NCBI GenBank assembly: GCA_029706075.1
Contig: JAINUG010000114.1
Location: 372,001-436,000 of the forward strand
DNA: 64,000 bases
Origin: Aldrovandia affinis
Taxonomy: Eukaryota; Chordata; Actinopteri; Notacanthiformes; Halosauridae
Direction: 5' to 3'
Shown here: positions 11,647-21,359 of the stretch, piece by piece
How positions within the stretch are numbered: the first letter of the stretch is position 1
How the letters are laid out: each line of letters begins with the position of its first letter
Program-made: the position numbers and the translations under genes
The notes under the pieces: generated by a model
The model's database searches: none
Seen by the model: only the letters and a program-made list of their open reading frames with translations
What the model was told of the DNA's origin: nothing

Positions 11647-12045
11647 GGGGCCTCCGATAGTGTAGCGATTTAACCCACCCGTATTGGCTGGTCCTTTACG
11701 AGTGTGAGCTGCCTATCACGGTCGCGGTTCAAAACCCAACTGTACCAGACCAGCCCCGGTGGGGAGCCCCGAACAGGGGCGGCATTTGGCTGGTCTGGTA
11801 CGGGGCGGGGGAGGGAGAGCTGGCACCAACTCACCGAGAAGCGGTAGGGCAACCTCAAACAGGGTTGGGCGAGTTCCGTCTTGGAGGAGACAAACATCGC
11901 CTTGAGATATTCGCTTGTCCCGTAGAGGTGGGCAGTGAGTTTGTGGGGGAGGGTAAATTTTTTTTAAAAAGAAAAAGAAATACAGGGTATAATTGGCTAC
12001 CAAATTGGGAGAAAAATTAGGAAAAAATCTGAAACAAACAAAAAA
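11647..12045 (+). mobile_element. tRNA-derived SINE (family A)
   Basis: The tRNA-like head (boxes 'gatagtgtagcgatttaacc' and 'gcggttcaaaacc'), the 'ggggcggcatttggctg' body motif and the tail 'aattggctaccaaattggga' match the copies at 1811 and 30086. The A-rich 3' end is long. No clean target duplication was found, so the exact ends are approximate. Confidence 0.75.
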
Positions 12046-13690
12046 CATTGTATAGAAACAGGATTACTTTGGCAAGTACTTGCTTTGCCCAGCATTATAG
12101 TAAAGTGCTTCAGCTAACTGTTCCTGGTGGAGCAACCAGTAATACAATGATGATATTCTCTGTCTGAGAATGTCACCTTGCTGAATTCAATATCTAGCCT
12201 AATTAGATTTACCCAGCTGTATACTGATGATAGTGCTGTTTGCATCAACACTGAACATATGCAATGTGCCTGATCACTGACAGGCATGCAGGAGCAGTAA
12301 CAGACTGCATGTAGTGCTTTGGGCAGGTCTCAGGAAAGTGGCTCCAGGGCTTAAATTGCTGATGTTTACTACACTGGAAGCAGCTAAACCTGAGCATTTA
12401 CACTTCTTTCCACACACCAATAAGAGAACGTCTGCTAAGCACTCATAGCCTCTTCACCATATCTACATTTCTTCAGTTATAGTCGCCCAGAAATATAACA
12501 TGTCCTAGACCAGGACAAGCAATAAAAGAGTCCCTAATCTATCATAACATTGAGCATAGCCACACAATGAGACTGGCTGGCTGCAGGGTGAGGATGAAAT
12601 GTTATATATATATATATATATATATGGGGCACTGTGCACACTTCATGCTTTAAAGCTTTACAAATTCAATATGCAATTGATCAGAAATACTTAACACTGG
12701 AATTACAGACTTACTCGTGCATGAAAAAAACAAGACAAGATATCACATGTTCAGTCAGGGACTACAAAGTCTTTTCATTTCTCTCGTGTATTCAATAGAG
12801 AATACCTGGATTAGTTTACACAAAGCATTCCTAAACCACTGTACTCTTCAGTAAGGCTTTTCAAAATAATATCCTTGCCGGCTTCTTAAAATGTTGCTTT
12901 GGGCAAGGCCTTTTGTTTATTCATGGATTGAATTTTTTTGTTTGTTTTAGTTTAGCATTTACTTTACTGTACGTTTAACAACCTCAGTACTGCAAACAGT
13001 TTATTTCAAAACATTTTGTGCCAAAGTTCCACAGAACGAAAAGGCCTAACTTGCCGCCTCCTTTGTTTATTCATGGATTGAATTTTTTTGTTTGTTTTAG
13101 TTTCATTTTCAGTCTAAAACTGATGCTAGTGGGAAAGATAAACATGTCTGTCTAGCAGTACCTCATATGCATCAAAGCTTTCAATGAGCAGTGACATTTA
13201 TTAAGATCTGTGAGAAAGAGAAACACAGATTCATCACATAGGCCAAACTCCTGGATTCAACCACAGCATGAGAGCAAAAACTGGGCTGTCTGAATTGTAT
13301 TACAGCATAATGCCAAATATTAGTATTCAGATTTTATTGTGAACAGGGAGGTTTGTGTCTTTGCGTTTGTTTTTCATTACATGGGGAATGGGGGTTTGGG
13401 GGGCTGGAGAAAGAGAAATAGTTTGGAGGAATTAAGTTTGTTCCTTTGAAGCCCGCTGGTAATATTTGCCTCAGTGCTCCTCAATGGCCACTGACACTGA
13501 GCACTTCTGACACTGGCCCCCTTGTACGGGGAGCATAAAAGTCAGGGAATGTGAACAGAATGAAGACAGCAATGTGACTAGCAAGATGTATGTAATCATG
13601 AAAGAACATAGAAGTCATGGGAGGCATGTGTGTGTGTTGGGCATGGGTGCAAACGTATTCACGGCTCTGTCATTCTCAATTGAGAGTATG
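12046..13690. other. Presumed intron with a short (TA)n and an internal direct repeat
   Basis: The stretch holds a (TA)n run at about 12603-12625 and a 42-bp direct repeat at 12912-12953 and 13062-13103. No coding motif was recognised. Confidence 0.4.
12912..13103. repeat. Direct repeat of about 42 bp, 150 bp apart
   Basis: The string beginning 'tttgtttattcatggattg' and continuing through 'aatttttttgtttgttttag' occurs at 12912-12953 and again at 13062-13103 with no visible mismatch. The intervening 108 bp is not itself repeated. Confidence 0.8.
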
Positions 13691-13701
13691 GCCAACCCAT
13701 A

Positions 13702-14786
13702 CAGTGCATCCGGAAAGTATTCACAGAAAGTATTCATGTTTCTAGAACCGGGGAAGAAGGGACATGGTCAGGGAGGTGACCAAGAACCCAATGGCCACTC
13801 TAAGAGAGCTTCAGAGTTCCTCTGCAGCAATGGGAGAACCTGGTAGAAGGACAAACATCTCTGCAGCACTCCATCAATCAGAGCTTTATGGTAGCACTTG
13901 GCATTCAGGCCAAAAAGTTCAATTTGTGTCTCATCAGACCGGATAATCTTTTTCCTGATGCTCTTAGAGTCCTTTAAGTACCATTTGGCAAACTCCAGGT
14001 GGGCTGTCATATGCCTTTCACTCAGAATTAGCTTCCGTCTATCCACTACCATAAAGGTCTGATTGATGGAGTGCTGCAGAGATGTTTGTCCTTCTACCAG
14101 GTTCTCCCATCGCTGCAGAGGAACTCTGAAGCTCTCTTAGAGTGGCCATTGGGTTCTTGGTCACCTCCCTGACCATGTCCCTTCTTGCCCGGTTACTTAG
14201 TTTGGCCAGACGGCCAGCTCTAAGAAGAGTTGTGGTGGTTCCAAACGTATTCCATTTCACAATGATGGAGCCCACTCTTCTCCTGGGTGCTTTCAATGCT
14301 TTAGCAATGTTTTTATACCCTTCCCCAGATCTATGCCTCAACACAATTCGATCTCGGAGGTATATGGAGAGTTCCTAGGACTTCATGGCTTGGTTTTTAC
14401 TCTGACATGCACTGTCAACTGTGGGACCTTACATAGACAGGTGTGTGCCTTTCCACATCATGTCCAATCAATTGAATTTACGACAGGTGGACTCCAATGA
14501 AGTTCTAGAAACATCTCAAGGATGATCAGTGGAAACAGGATGCACCTGAGCTCAATTTTGAGTGTCATAGCAAACGGCGTGAATACTTATGTACATGTGA
14601 TATTTTCATTTTTTATTTTTAATACATTTGCAAAAATTTCTAAAAAACGTTTTTCACTTTGTCATTATGGGGTATTGTGTGTAGAATTCTGAGGAAAAAA
14701 ATGAATTTAATCCATTTTGGAATAAAGCTGTAACATAACAAAATGTGGAAAAAGTGAAGCGTTGTGAATACTTTCCGGATGCACTG
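13702..14786. mobile_element. Tc1-like element rearranged into an internal palindrome
   Basis: The ends 'cagtgcatccggaaagtatt' and its reverse complement are flanked by TA on both sides, typical of Tc1. Inside, 13746-13894 and 14046-14194 are inverted copies of one transposase segment separated by 151 bp. The C-terminal catalytic half has been lost and replaced by the inverted copy. The element is therefore non-autonomous and could fold into a long hairpin. Confidence 0.88.
13895..14384 (-). pseudogene. Tc1 transposase, N-terminal part
   Basis: Minus-strand reading gives the paired-like DNA-binding region ('GEGYKNIAKALKAPRRRVGS', 'RAGRLAKLSNRARRDMVREV') and then the start of the catalytic domain with 'RSDETQIELFG', which carries the first DDE aspartate. 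An in-frame stop falls a few codons after the likely start near 14382. The second D and the E regions are absent because the left part is an inverted duplicate. Normal Tc1 transposases are about 340 residues; this one cannot work. Confidence 0.8.
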
Positions 14787-14792
14787 TATATA

Positions 14793-14816
14793 GCATTATA
14801 TCATTATATATATATA

Positions 14817-14873
<57 letters not shown>

Positions 14874-14887
14874 CACACACACACACA
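14793..14887. repeat. (TA)n/(CA)n microsatellite
   Basis: A TA run with one small interruption ends in 'acatacacacacacacaca'. It abuts the TA target site of the preceding Tc1 element. Confidence 0.9.
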
Positions 14888-15639
14888 GGGGCCCAGATTA
14901 GCAGTCGTCCTATCGTCTCAGACGACTAAAAATTAAGAAGGACGACCTTCGATTTAGAAGTGATCGTCCTGCTGACGACTGAATTTAGGATTTTATCATT
15001 TTTTAATTAGCTAACTGGAACTATTTCTGTTTTACACTCACATTGTAACAAACACGTCATGCACGGATATTCAAAAATATTTCCGAAGTTCCAAATGGGA
15101 AAAGCGGTACATTGTCACTCGCATGCAGTCTGTGCTAACTGCATTTGTTGTTGATGCTATGCCAGACTGCAACAGTCAAGCAAGTTCCCGGATCGCGGCA
15201 CATAGACACAACAGCGAGAACCAGCTAGTTAGTTAGCTAGCTAACGTTAGTGTTCACGGACATTGGGTATCGATATCTGTTGTTGCTAGTTGCTTGCTAA
15301 CACAAGGCTTAGTACGTGATCATGCATTTATCACTTACCAAGCCTTGAATTAGCAAGCAATATCCGTGAACACTAGCTAGCTAGTTACTGTCTATATTCA
15401 GTTCAGTGAGCCCTCCCGCCATGCTGAAGAATCACTGTGATTTTCCTGCAGTGATTTCTCATGTCCGTACTACAGTCCAAGCACAAATCATTCCCACATT
15501 CCTGCTCGGCTAAATCTGGGAATTATTAGCTAGCTATTACATTAGCTGCCATACCACACTCTAGTTGGGAATGGAAAAATCTTGAGTCCCGACTAGACTG
15601 TACGTTATGACATACTGTACAGTCAGAACACTAGTCACT
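14888..15639. other. Possible hAT-like end and fold-back region, unclassified
   Basis: The segment opens with 'caggggcccagattagcagt', which resembles a hAT terminus, but I found no matching right end. It contains the fold-back listed separately and frequent 'gctagctaa' strings. No coding motif was seen. Confidence 0.3.
15227..15389. repeat. Nested inverted repeat (long fold-back)
   Basis: The outer arms 15227-15262 and 15361-15389 share 'tagtgttcacgga' and the flanking 'agctagcta' in opposite orientation. The inner arms 15290-15311 ('ttgcttgctaacacaaggct') and 15340-15360 pair next. A small innermost 'gtgat/atcac' stem closes the structure. A 28-nt one-sided bulge interrupts the left arm. 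Confidence 0.7.
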
Positions 15640-15900
15640 AACGGGCTGATGAGCCATTTCTCTCTCAAAGGTTTGAGAGAAATTGTCCATGTACACATGA
15701 TATCCAGAACCCAAGTAATCACGATTCACAAGTGACATTACAGTGTCATATGTAAGTCATCCTTGTCCTATCTGAAAGTAGTTATTTCCTGGGTACACAG
15801 AAAAATCCACAGTATACCCAGTGCTAGAGTCACACAGTACAAACAACTTGAAACCCCACTTTATTGGCTTTGCTTTCATGTACTGTGTCATACCTGCCAG
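15640..15900 (-). pseudogene. piggyBac transposase, catalytic-core fragment
   Basis: Minus-strand reading gives 'MTQYMKAKPIKWGFKLFVL' and then 'CDSSTGYTVDFSVYPG'. These correspond to the conserved 'QYMP.KP.KWGIKLW.L.D...GY..DF.VY.G' block of piggyBac/PGBD transposases. After a small interruption comes 'GSGYHVYMDNFSQTFEREMA', matching the 'G.GYH.Y.DNFY' block whose Asp is one of the DDD catalytic residues. Reading stops shortly after. N- and C-terminal parts are absent here; a C-terminal part of a sister copy lies at 19060-19204. Confidence 0.8.
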
Positions 15901-15985
15901 TTTTAACAGGTGAGTTTTGAGGTGTGATTTAAATTTTGTTATGTTGTCAGACTGTCGGATGTGTGGGGGGAGGGTGGAGGGCATT
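15898..15985 (-). mobile_element. LINE ORF2 C-terminal-like scrap fused to piggyBac sequence
   Basis: The minus frame reads 'LPPHIRQSDNITKFKSHLKT' and then 'HLLKLA', the style of ending seen in several fish LINE ORF2 proteins. It runs straight into the piggyBac frame without a LINE 3'UTR. A related scrap sits at 19205-19262, also against piggyBac coding sequence. Confidence 0.4.
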
Positions 15986-16652
15986 CCAGATTATGATATC
16001 TTTTGTGTTCTAACAAACTATCTGTACCTACAATGTTTTCAGAACTTTAGTATTTTGTAAAGATAACCACTTGCCACCTAGCCAGACCATTTGTGTAATT
16101 TACGTTTGAAATTTTACAGATTTTATTTGCAATGTGAAAAGTATTTTTACATAGATCTTGAAAACATGGCAAATAAAATAAATATCAGCATACACAGGCT
16201 GTTGCTCGCAGATCTCGAACGTAAACACAGATGGGATGCTATATAAGCTTTGCATAATATTTTAGGCTGTTTGAAAACTATTTTTACATAGATCTTGAGT
16301 GCCTATTGCAATTTGTAACGTTACAACAAACAGAACGTTACAAGACGCGGAATTCATATATTTTCATGAGTATTTGAAACCATGGCAAATAAAATATATC
16401 TTGTGTTGTTTACACCGCGTTTTCACACACATGGCATTCCCGAAAATAGCACCTTGTTGCATGTCAATAGAAGTGGGAGGGCACTTCCCCGAGAGTAAAA
16501 GAGAGTAAAAACAATGTTTACTTTTGTCACCTTGTTGCCATGTCAATAGAGATAAATGTTTTTCTCGCGTGTGTATGATAAAATCTTGTTAGAAATAGTA
16601 ATATACTTTTATTGCTGCTCGTATCGTCGGCGAACCAACCGACCTCAGGGGG

Positions 16653-18035
16653 TTAACAACTTACAGCTGTTCTGCAGCAATGGAAGTAAATTAAGCCTTG
16701 AAAGTTGATGCAAACAATTCCTACAGGTGTCCCAACTTTTGTTGATTACTTACAAACCCTCTGTCTGTATAAAAGCAGTGTTGGAACAGACTGTGTTATT
16801 ATACCCTCTGAAGCATTATTTGGACAATATTGCACTGCAGGAAGTAGTATATTGCTATCATAATGCCGAGAAAAAGGCAATTAACAAAGGAAGACAGACA
16901 GACCATTACAACCCTTAAAGGTGTAGGTCTTTCCTTTAGAGAAATTGCAAAGAAGGTCAAGGTGTCAGGGAGTACACTTTCCTACACCATCAAAAAGCAC
17001 TTGGAAACTGGAGGAAACTCTGATAGGAAAAGGTCTGGCAGACCCAAAACCACAACAAAATCATAAGTTTCTGAGAGTCAACAGCTTGTATGATAGGCAG
17101 CTCACAGGACAACAGCTTCAAGCACAGCTTAACACTGGTCGAAGTAAGGAAGTCTCAGTTTCAACTGTGAAGAGAAGACTTTGAGCTGCAGGTTTGACAG
17201 GTCGAGTGGCAGTAAGAAAGACATTGCTAAGATGGCAAAAAATAAGGAAAAGAGGCTTGCCTAGGCCATGAAGCACCGCCAGTGGACTACTGAAGACTGG
17301 AAGAAGGTTTTATGGACCAATGGATCCAAATTTGATATATTCGGTTCATCACGCAGGGTTTTTGTACGCCGTCGAGTAGGCGAAAGGATGGTTCCTCAGT
17401 GTGTGATACCAACTGTCAAACATGGAGGAGGAAGCGTGATGGTCTGGGGCTCTTTTGTTGGATCCCAGTCGGTGACTTGCACAGTGACTGGCACCCTGAA
17501 TCAAAAGGGCTACCACAGCATTTTGTAGCACCATGCAATGGTGACCTCTGGTCTATGTCTAGTTAGTCAGGGGTTCATCCTACAGCAAGATAATGACCCA
17601 AAACATACCTCCAGGCTATGTCAGAACTACCTTAGAAGAAAAGAACAAGACGGTAGGCTTCAAATCATGGAATGGCCAGCACAGTCTCCAGACTTAAGCC
17701 CCATCGAGCTGGTTTGGGATGAACTGGACAGAAGGGTGAAAGCAAAGCAACCTACAAGTGCAACAGATTTGTGGGAACTTCTGCAAAGTGGTTGGGAAGA
17801 ACTTTCCGAACAATATTTGATTTCCATTGTAGAAAGAATCCCACGAGTGTGTTCGGTTGTTATATCTGCAAAAGGTGGCTACTTTGAGGAGTCAAAAATT
17901 TAGATTAAAAAAAAAAGATTCCACAATCATTATCTGCAATTGTTTATTTGTTCTATGCTTTAAATTCAGAGTACATTGAAATATTTCAATAAAAACTGGG
18001 AAAATTTAGGTGTTCTAAAATCTTTGACCGGTAAT
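16653..18035 (+). mobile_element. Tc1-like element lacking its left end
   Basis: The right terminal repeat 'ggtgttctaaaatctttgac' and then 'cggtaatg' is followed by TA. The 5' part starts at the TTAA shared with the piggyBac end, about 200 bp after where the Tc1 left terminus should be, and no left terminus is seen nearby. A short AT-rich 3'UTR lies between the transposase end (17903) and the right repeat. Confidence 0.85.
16863..17903 (+). pseudogene. Tc1 transposase, broken in several places
   Basis: The start is MPRKRQLTKEDRQ, with an N-terminal helix-turn-helix ('GLSFREIAKKVKVSGSTLSY') and the linker 'GRPKTTTKS' before the first frame break near 17066. The catalytic domain resumes at about 17268 with 'VLWTNGSKFDIFGS'. 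Most Tc1 proteins have 'WTDES' or similar there, so the first catalytic Asp is replaced by Asn. The 'VMVWGSF' block, 'LQQDNDPKHTS' (second Asp) and 'SPDLSPIELVWDELDRR' (Glu) follow in a third frame ending at 17903. Frame breaks plus the Asp loss make it inactive. Confidence 0.9.
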
Positions 18036-18654
18036 GTATGTGTGTGTATATATATATCTCCATTGCTATCCTCATAGCTAACGTTATCTTTCTCTGGTGG
18101 TGGTTGTAAATGATATATATATATATGGCTTCCTCAAACTTGACTTTTTTTATGCAGGGCAGAGATTTTCCAACCAATAAATATGAAGCTGTATTAACCC
18201 CCTGAGGTCCGTGCTTAGCTCAGAGAAGCTTTGTGATTTTGGTGTCGTCTGATATTTATCTCAATTTCATCAACTTAACACACACTTACTCCAAAGTGTT
18301 TGATATTTTTATTTGAAGGACAATCACAGCTACATTTATATGCCATCAATAGTTTGGTCAGTATCATATGCAGCTTGTAAATAGATCTACAAACACACAA
18401 GTTATAAAGAGTACATTTTTCTGCCGTCACAAAAGTTGTGAAAGCACACACTAAACTATAGTGACAAATTGTTTTGCCAATATGAGCTTGTTCATCAAGG
18501 TCTTGGTTATGTAAGGATGTCAAAATAGTTTAGCACATCTGAGATCTAAATAGCTAAAAACCTGTTTTTATCAGAACTGGTCAAATTTATTTCAGGCTGT
18601 GGGAGGGTGAATATTCATGATCCACACCTGAGGGTTGTCCACACCTCTAACATC

Positions 18655-18884
18655 TTTACATTTACATTTACATTTTAGGCATTTAGCAGATGCTCTTATC
18701 CAGAGCAACTTAAACAGTTTACATTTCTTTACGTACAATCCATTTATACAGCTGGATATTTACTGAAGCAATTCAGGTTAAGTACCTTGATCAAGGGCAC
18801 AACGGCAGTGCTCCACCTGGGAATTGAACCAACAACCTCTCAGTTACAAGTCCAGTTCCCTAACCATTACGCTACAGAGCCACC
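18655..18884 (-). mobile_element. tRNA-derived SINE (family B)
   Basis: Read on the minus strand it has a tRNA-like head (box B 'ggttcaattccca'-type, here 'gttggttcaattccc'), then 'ggtacttaacctgaattgct'. It ends 'gcatctgctaaatgcctaaa' plus a short repeat of 'atgtaa'. This is a family widely seen in fish with a V-SINE-like 3' domain. It lies inside the piggyBac copy. Confidence 0.8.
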
Positions 18885-19059
18885 ATCTGTCAGATGGGCC
18901 ATCTCTCTCTCTCTCTCAAAGGCCATCAGACAAAGACAAAAGCCATCAGAGTAAACAATAGTCAGTGGGCCATGCAGAAGACAGAAATTTATTTGAAAAC
19001 ATCACACAAACTATATACAAAAAATTCAAAATTAAAACATGATGAGACAATCTGTTCTT

Positions 19060-19204
19060 TCACAGTCTTTGGTGCCACTTCTCAAAACAGTTTCTGGTCA
19101 ACTTTAGACACAAGGGAACATCACAAAACTCCCATGGAGTGCACTGTTGTTTCCCCGACATCTTGCAGAGTGCAAAAGTATCCCGTTTTCTGGGTACATT
19201 ACAG
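19060..19204 (-). pseudogene. piggyBac transposase, C-terminal cysteine-rich domain
   Basis: Minus-strand reading gives 'CKMSGKQQCTPWEFCDVPLC' and then 'LKLTRNCFEKWHQRL' before a stop at 19060-19062. piggyBac transposases end in a cysteine-rich zinc-binding domain of the form 'C..C....Y.C..C.V.LC...CF..YH', which this follows closely. It lies about 860 bp from the left terminus, the expected side for a minus-strand gene. The catalytic core is missing here; the core fragment at 15640-15900 belongs to another copy. Confidence 0.75.
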
Positions 19205-19261
19205 TGAATAGGCCATTTTGAACAGGTGAGTTTTGGGGTGTGATTTAAATTGTGTTATGGT

Positions 19262-19600
19262 GCCAGTGTCACGCTGTGTTGTAGGTGTGGAACCAGATGC
19301 AGGTGAGAGAGAAACCCAGAACGCGGAAATGCGTTTATTTATATTTATTTATAGGAAAACGCAAAATAGTGTCTGCGAAGACACAAAAGACATAAACAAA
19401 ACAAAAGTAAAACGGTAAATCCAAAACGTATCCAAAAACTCGGAATAAACTAAACACTGGGAATCTAAAGAACAGTAAGCACACGAACAAACAAGTTCTT
19501 GAGAGGCAAGAAACATTTATCACAATAGGTACTATCAAGCTAAGCTAGATAATGTCCAAGCGCCGAAACAGAGAATGCCAGCTGGTTAAATAATCCATCC
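19262..19600. other. Unclassified repeat-like sequence
   Basis: It starts 'tgtcacgctgtgttgtaggt' and contains A-rich strings ('acataaacaaaacaaaagta', 'aaatccaaaacgtatccaaa') of the kind seen near fish LTR and hAT elements. No terminal repeats or coding motif could be paired, so I leave it unassigned. Confidence 0.3.
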
Positions 19601-19825
19601 ATCCATCCATTGTTAATTATTCCTGGTCAGGGCGCGGGGGGTGCTTATCCCAATGATTCTGATTCACAGGGCACACACACCATTTTCTACGGGCAATTTA
19701 GACTCTCCAATTAGCCTAACGTGCATGTCTTTGGACTGTGGGAGGAAACCACGGAGGAAAAGACACGGGAGAACATGCAAACTTCAGAAAGGCCCCGGCC
19801 TATCGAACCCGAGATTTTCACGACA
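19595..19825. repeat. Dispersed fish repeat with (CCAT)n start
   Basis: 'ccatccatccatccat', then 'gggcacacacaccatttt', 'cgggcaatttagactc', 'catgtctttggactgtggga' and 'gagaacatgcaaact' follow in the order of a very common dispersed repeat of fish genomes. The superfamily is not decidable here; it is probably the 3' part of a LINE-related repeat. Confidence 0.65.
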
Positions 19826-20068
19826 GTGCTATTTGAAAACATGGGAAATAAAATAAATATCAGCATCACAACAGTCTGTTATTTGGCAGATTTGAAAACA
19901 TGGGAAATAAAATAAACACAGACAAGTTGCTATATAATGTAAACACAGACAAGACATTTTCGGGACATGTGTTGTTTACACCAGGGATTTCACACCTGCA
20001 GAGAGGTAACAACACCACTCAGAAATCCTCCCCACCAGAATACTGCACCCCCTATGTATGTCACCTAC

Positions 20069-20134
20069 CTGCACCAGCAGCTCCAGTTTCCTGTCATCGA
20101 GGAGGTGGACCTGACATCGCCGCCCCTCTGTCAT
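20069..20134 (-). CDS. frmd4a: FRMD4 (A-like) first coding exon with start codon
   Basis: This 66-nt minus-strand exon encodes 22 codons, MTEGRRCQVHLLDDRKLELL and then VQ, the N terminus of FRMD4A. The acceptor 'gctctgtcttctctcttccag' type tract ends directly before the ATG, so the exon opens with the start codon. The donor is 'gtaggtgac'. It joins in phase 0 to the exon at 4054-3960, giving the expected '...LLVQ|PKL...' junction at the start of the FERM F1 lobe. Because the ATG is the first codon after the splice site, an upstream exon can add residues or serve as 5'UTR; the candidate at 28750 ends in ATG. The sequence fits FRMD4A better than FRMD4B from memory. Confidence 0.92.
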
Positions 20135-20402
20135 CTGGAAGAGAGAAGACAGAGCAGATTATCCTTTGTGCTCAGCAGGAGAAATCCACTGAGAATACAA
20201 GGTCAGAGTGACGTGGCCAGAATGGAAACCTGCCCTTTTACTGAAGCACAGGAGACCTGTTCAGGAGGCAGCCGTATACACATTCATACACAGCTCAGGG
20301 TTGTGCCTACAGACTGGGAATCACACTCCTACAACTTGCTTCAATTTGATGGGTTTTTTTTTGGGGGGGTTTACGAGAAACAATATTGCACAATCAACAT
20401 AC

Positions 20403-21040
20403 AAGTAACTGCCAAAATAAAGGAAACACCAACATAAAATGTCTTAATAGGGCGTTGGGCCACAATGAGCTGCCGGAACAGCTTCAATGCACCCTGGCCT
20501 AGATTGTACAAGTGTCTGGAACTCTATTGGAGGGATGCAATGCCATTCTTCGAGGGGGAATTCCATCATTTGGTGCGCTGCCCCAGGATCTCCCATAAGT
20601 GTTCAATTGGATTGAGATCTGGTGACTGAGATGGCCATGGCATATGGTTTACATCGTTTTCATGCTCATCAAACCATTCAGTCACCACTCATGTTCTGTG
20701 ACTGGGGGTATTGTCATCCACAAAGAGACTGCTCCCATCAGGATAGAAATGCTTCATCATAGGATGAAGGCAATCACTTGCCATGCCAGGAAAATGCACC
20801 CCACACCATAAGAGAGCCACCAGAACTCACACTAGCACTTGTACACTGGCTGAGAACAGGGTAAAGGATGACTTATCTGACTTTTTTTTCTTCTTCACTG
20901 CTCAGTAGAACACTGTCTATGTGTAGTAAGGGATTTATGCACTGCAACCCATAGTAGCCCTCTCTGTGAAGTTTTCAACGGGCTGTTCTTGATGAAACGG
21001 CCTGCTCACCCCCTAGAGTTATTTGCAGTCAACTGAGTCA
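20403..21040 (-). mobile_element. mariner/Tc1-type element remnant
   Basis: It begins 'caagtaactgccaaaataaa' and then 'ggaaacacc', the terminus of a common fish mariner/Tc1 family. On the minus strand a decayed transposase shows '[20 protein letters not shown]' (around 20580-20640), the block with the last catalytic acidic residue, and then stops. The element is cut at about 21040 by a Harbinger insertion. Sequence after 23861 may be its continuation, but no right terminal repeat was found there. Confidence 0.75.
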
Positions 21041-21359
21041 GAAGGCATGTCTCCACCGCAGGAACTTTTCCCAGGAACTAGGAACCTTTATGGTAATTAT
21101 TTTCATATCAGGAAACAGAAGTAGCAGCAACCAGGGTCTAAATGTAGCTCAGGGGACTTATTTACCCCCCAAAATGTTCCTAGTCAAGGGGTAGTACTTT
21201 TCCATGTACAGGAACTTTTGTAGGTGGGGCTTGCAGCGCTGAACATTTCAGATTGGTCGAGTATGGTAAAAGACTTGCAGCGTTCGGTTTCAACCGCCAT
21301 TTTTAAAAATCATTAGCAAACCAGTTGGAAAAATCTACGGAAAATCTATACATAAATAA

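Larger units (their letters stand above)
15640..16652 (-). mobile_element. piggyBac-type element, truncated, right end present
   Basis: The right end 'gaccgacctcaggggg'-like terminus (16641-16652) is followed by TTAA. It is the inverted form of the left ends at 18198 and 56946. Subterminal blocks ('aaataaaataaatatcagca', 'cgtaaacacagat', 'gtcaatagaag') match the complete 1.35-kb element at 56946-58295. On its left lies part of a piggyBac transposase gene on the minus strand. The left terminus is missing, and the TTAA on the right belongs to a Tc1 sequence, so it inserted into that Tc1. Confidence 0.75.
18198..19992 (-). mobile_element. piggyBac-type element, left end plus internal parts
   Basis: TTAA at 18194-18197 is followed by 'CCCCCTGAGGTCCGTGCT', identical to the left end of the complete copy at 56946. 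The next 400 bp parallel that copy closely. A SINE interrupts at 18655-18884, then the transposase cysteine-rich tail appears on the minus strand (19060-19204). From 19826 to about 19992 the subterminal blocks 'gggaaataaaataaatatca' and 'acacagacaag' reappear, but no right terminus is found. Other repeats at 19262-19825 split it. It ends about 80 bp from an FRMD4 exon. Confidence 0.7.

Noticed and set aside
15757..15984. Single 75-residue protein
   Set aside because: It is a chance fusion of a LINE C-terminal scrap with a piggyBac transposase fragment, not one gene.
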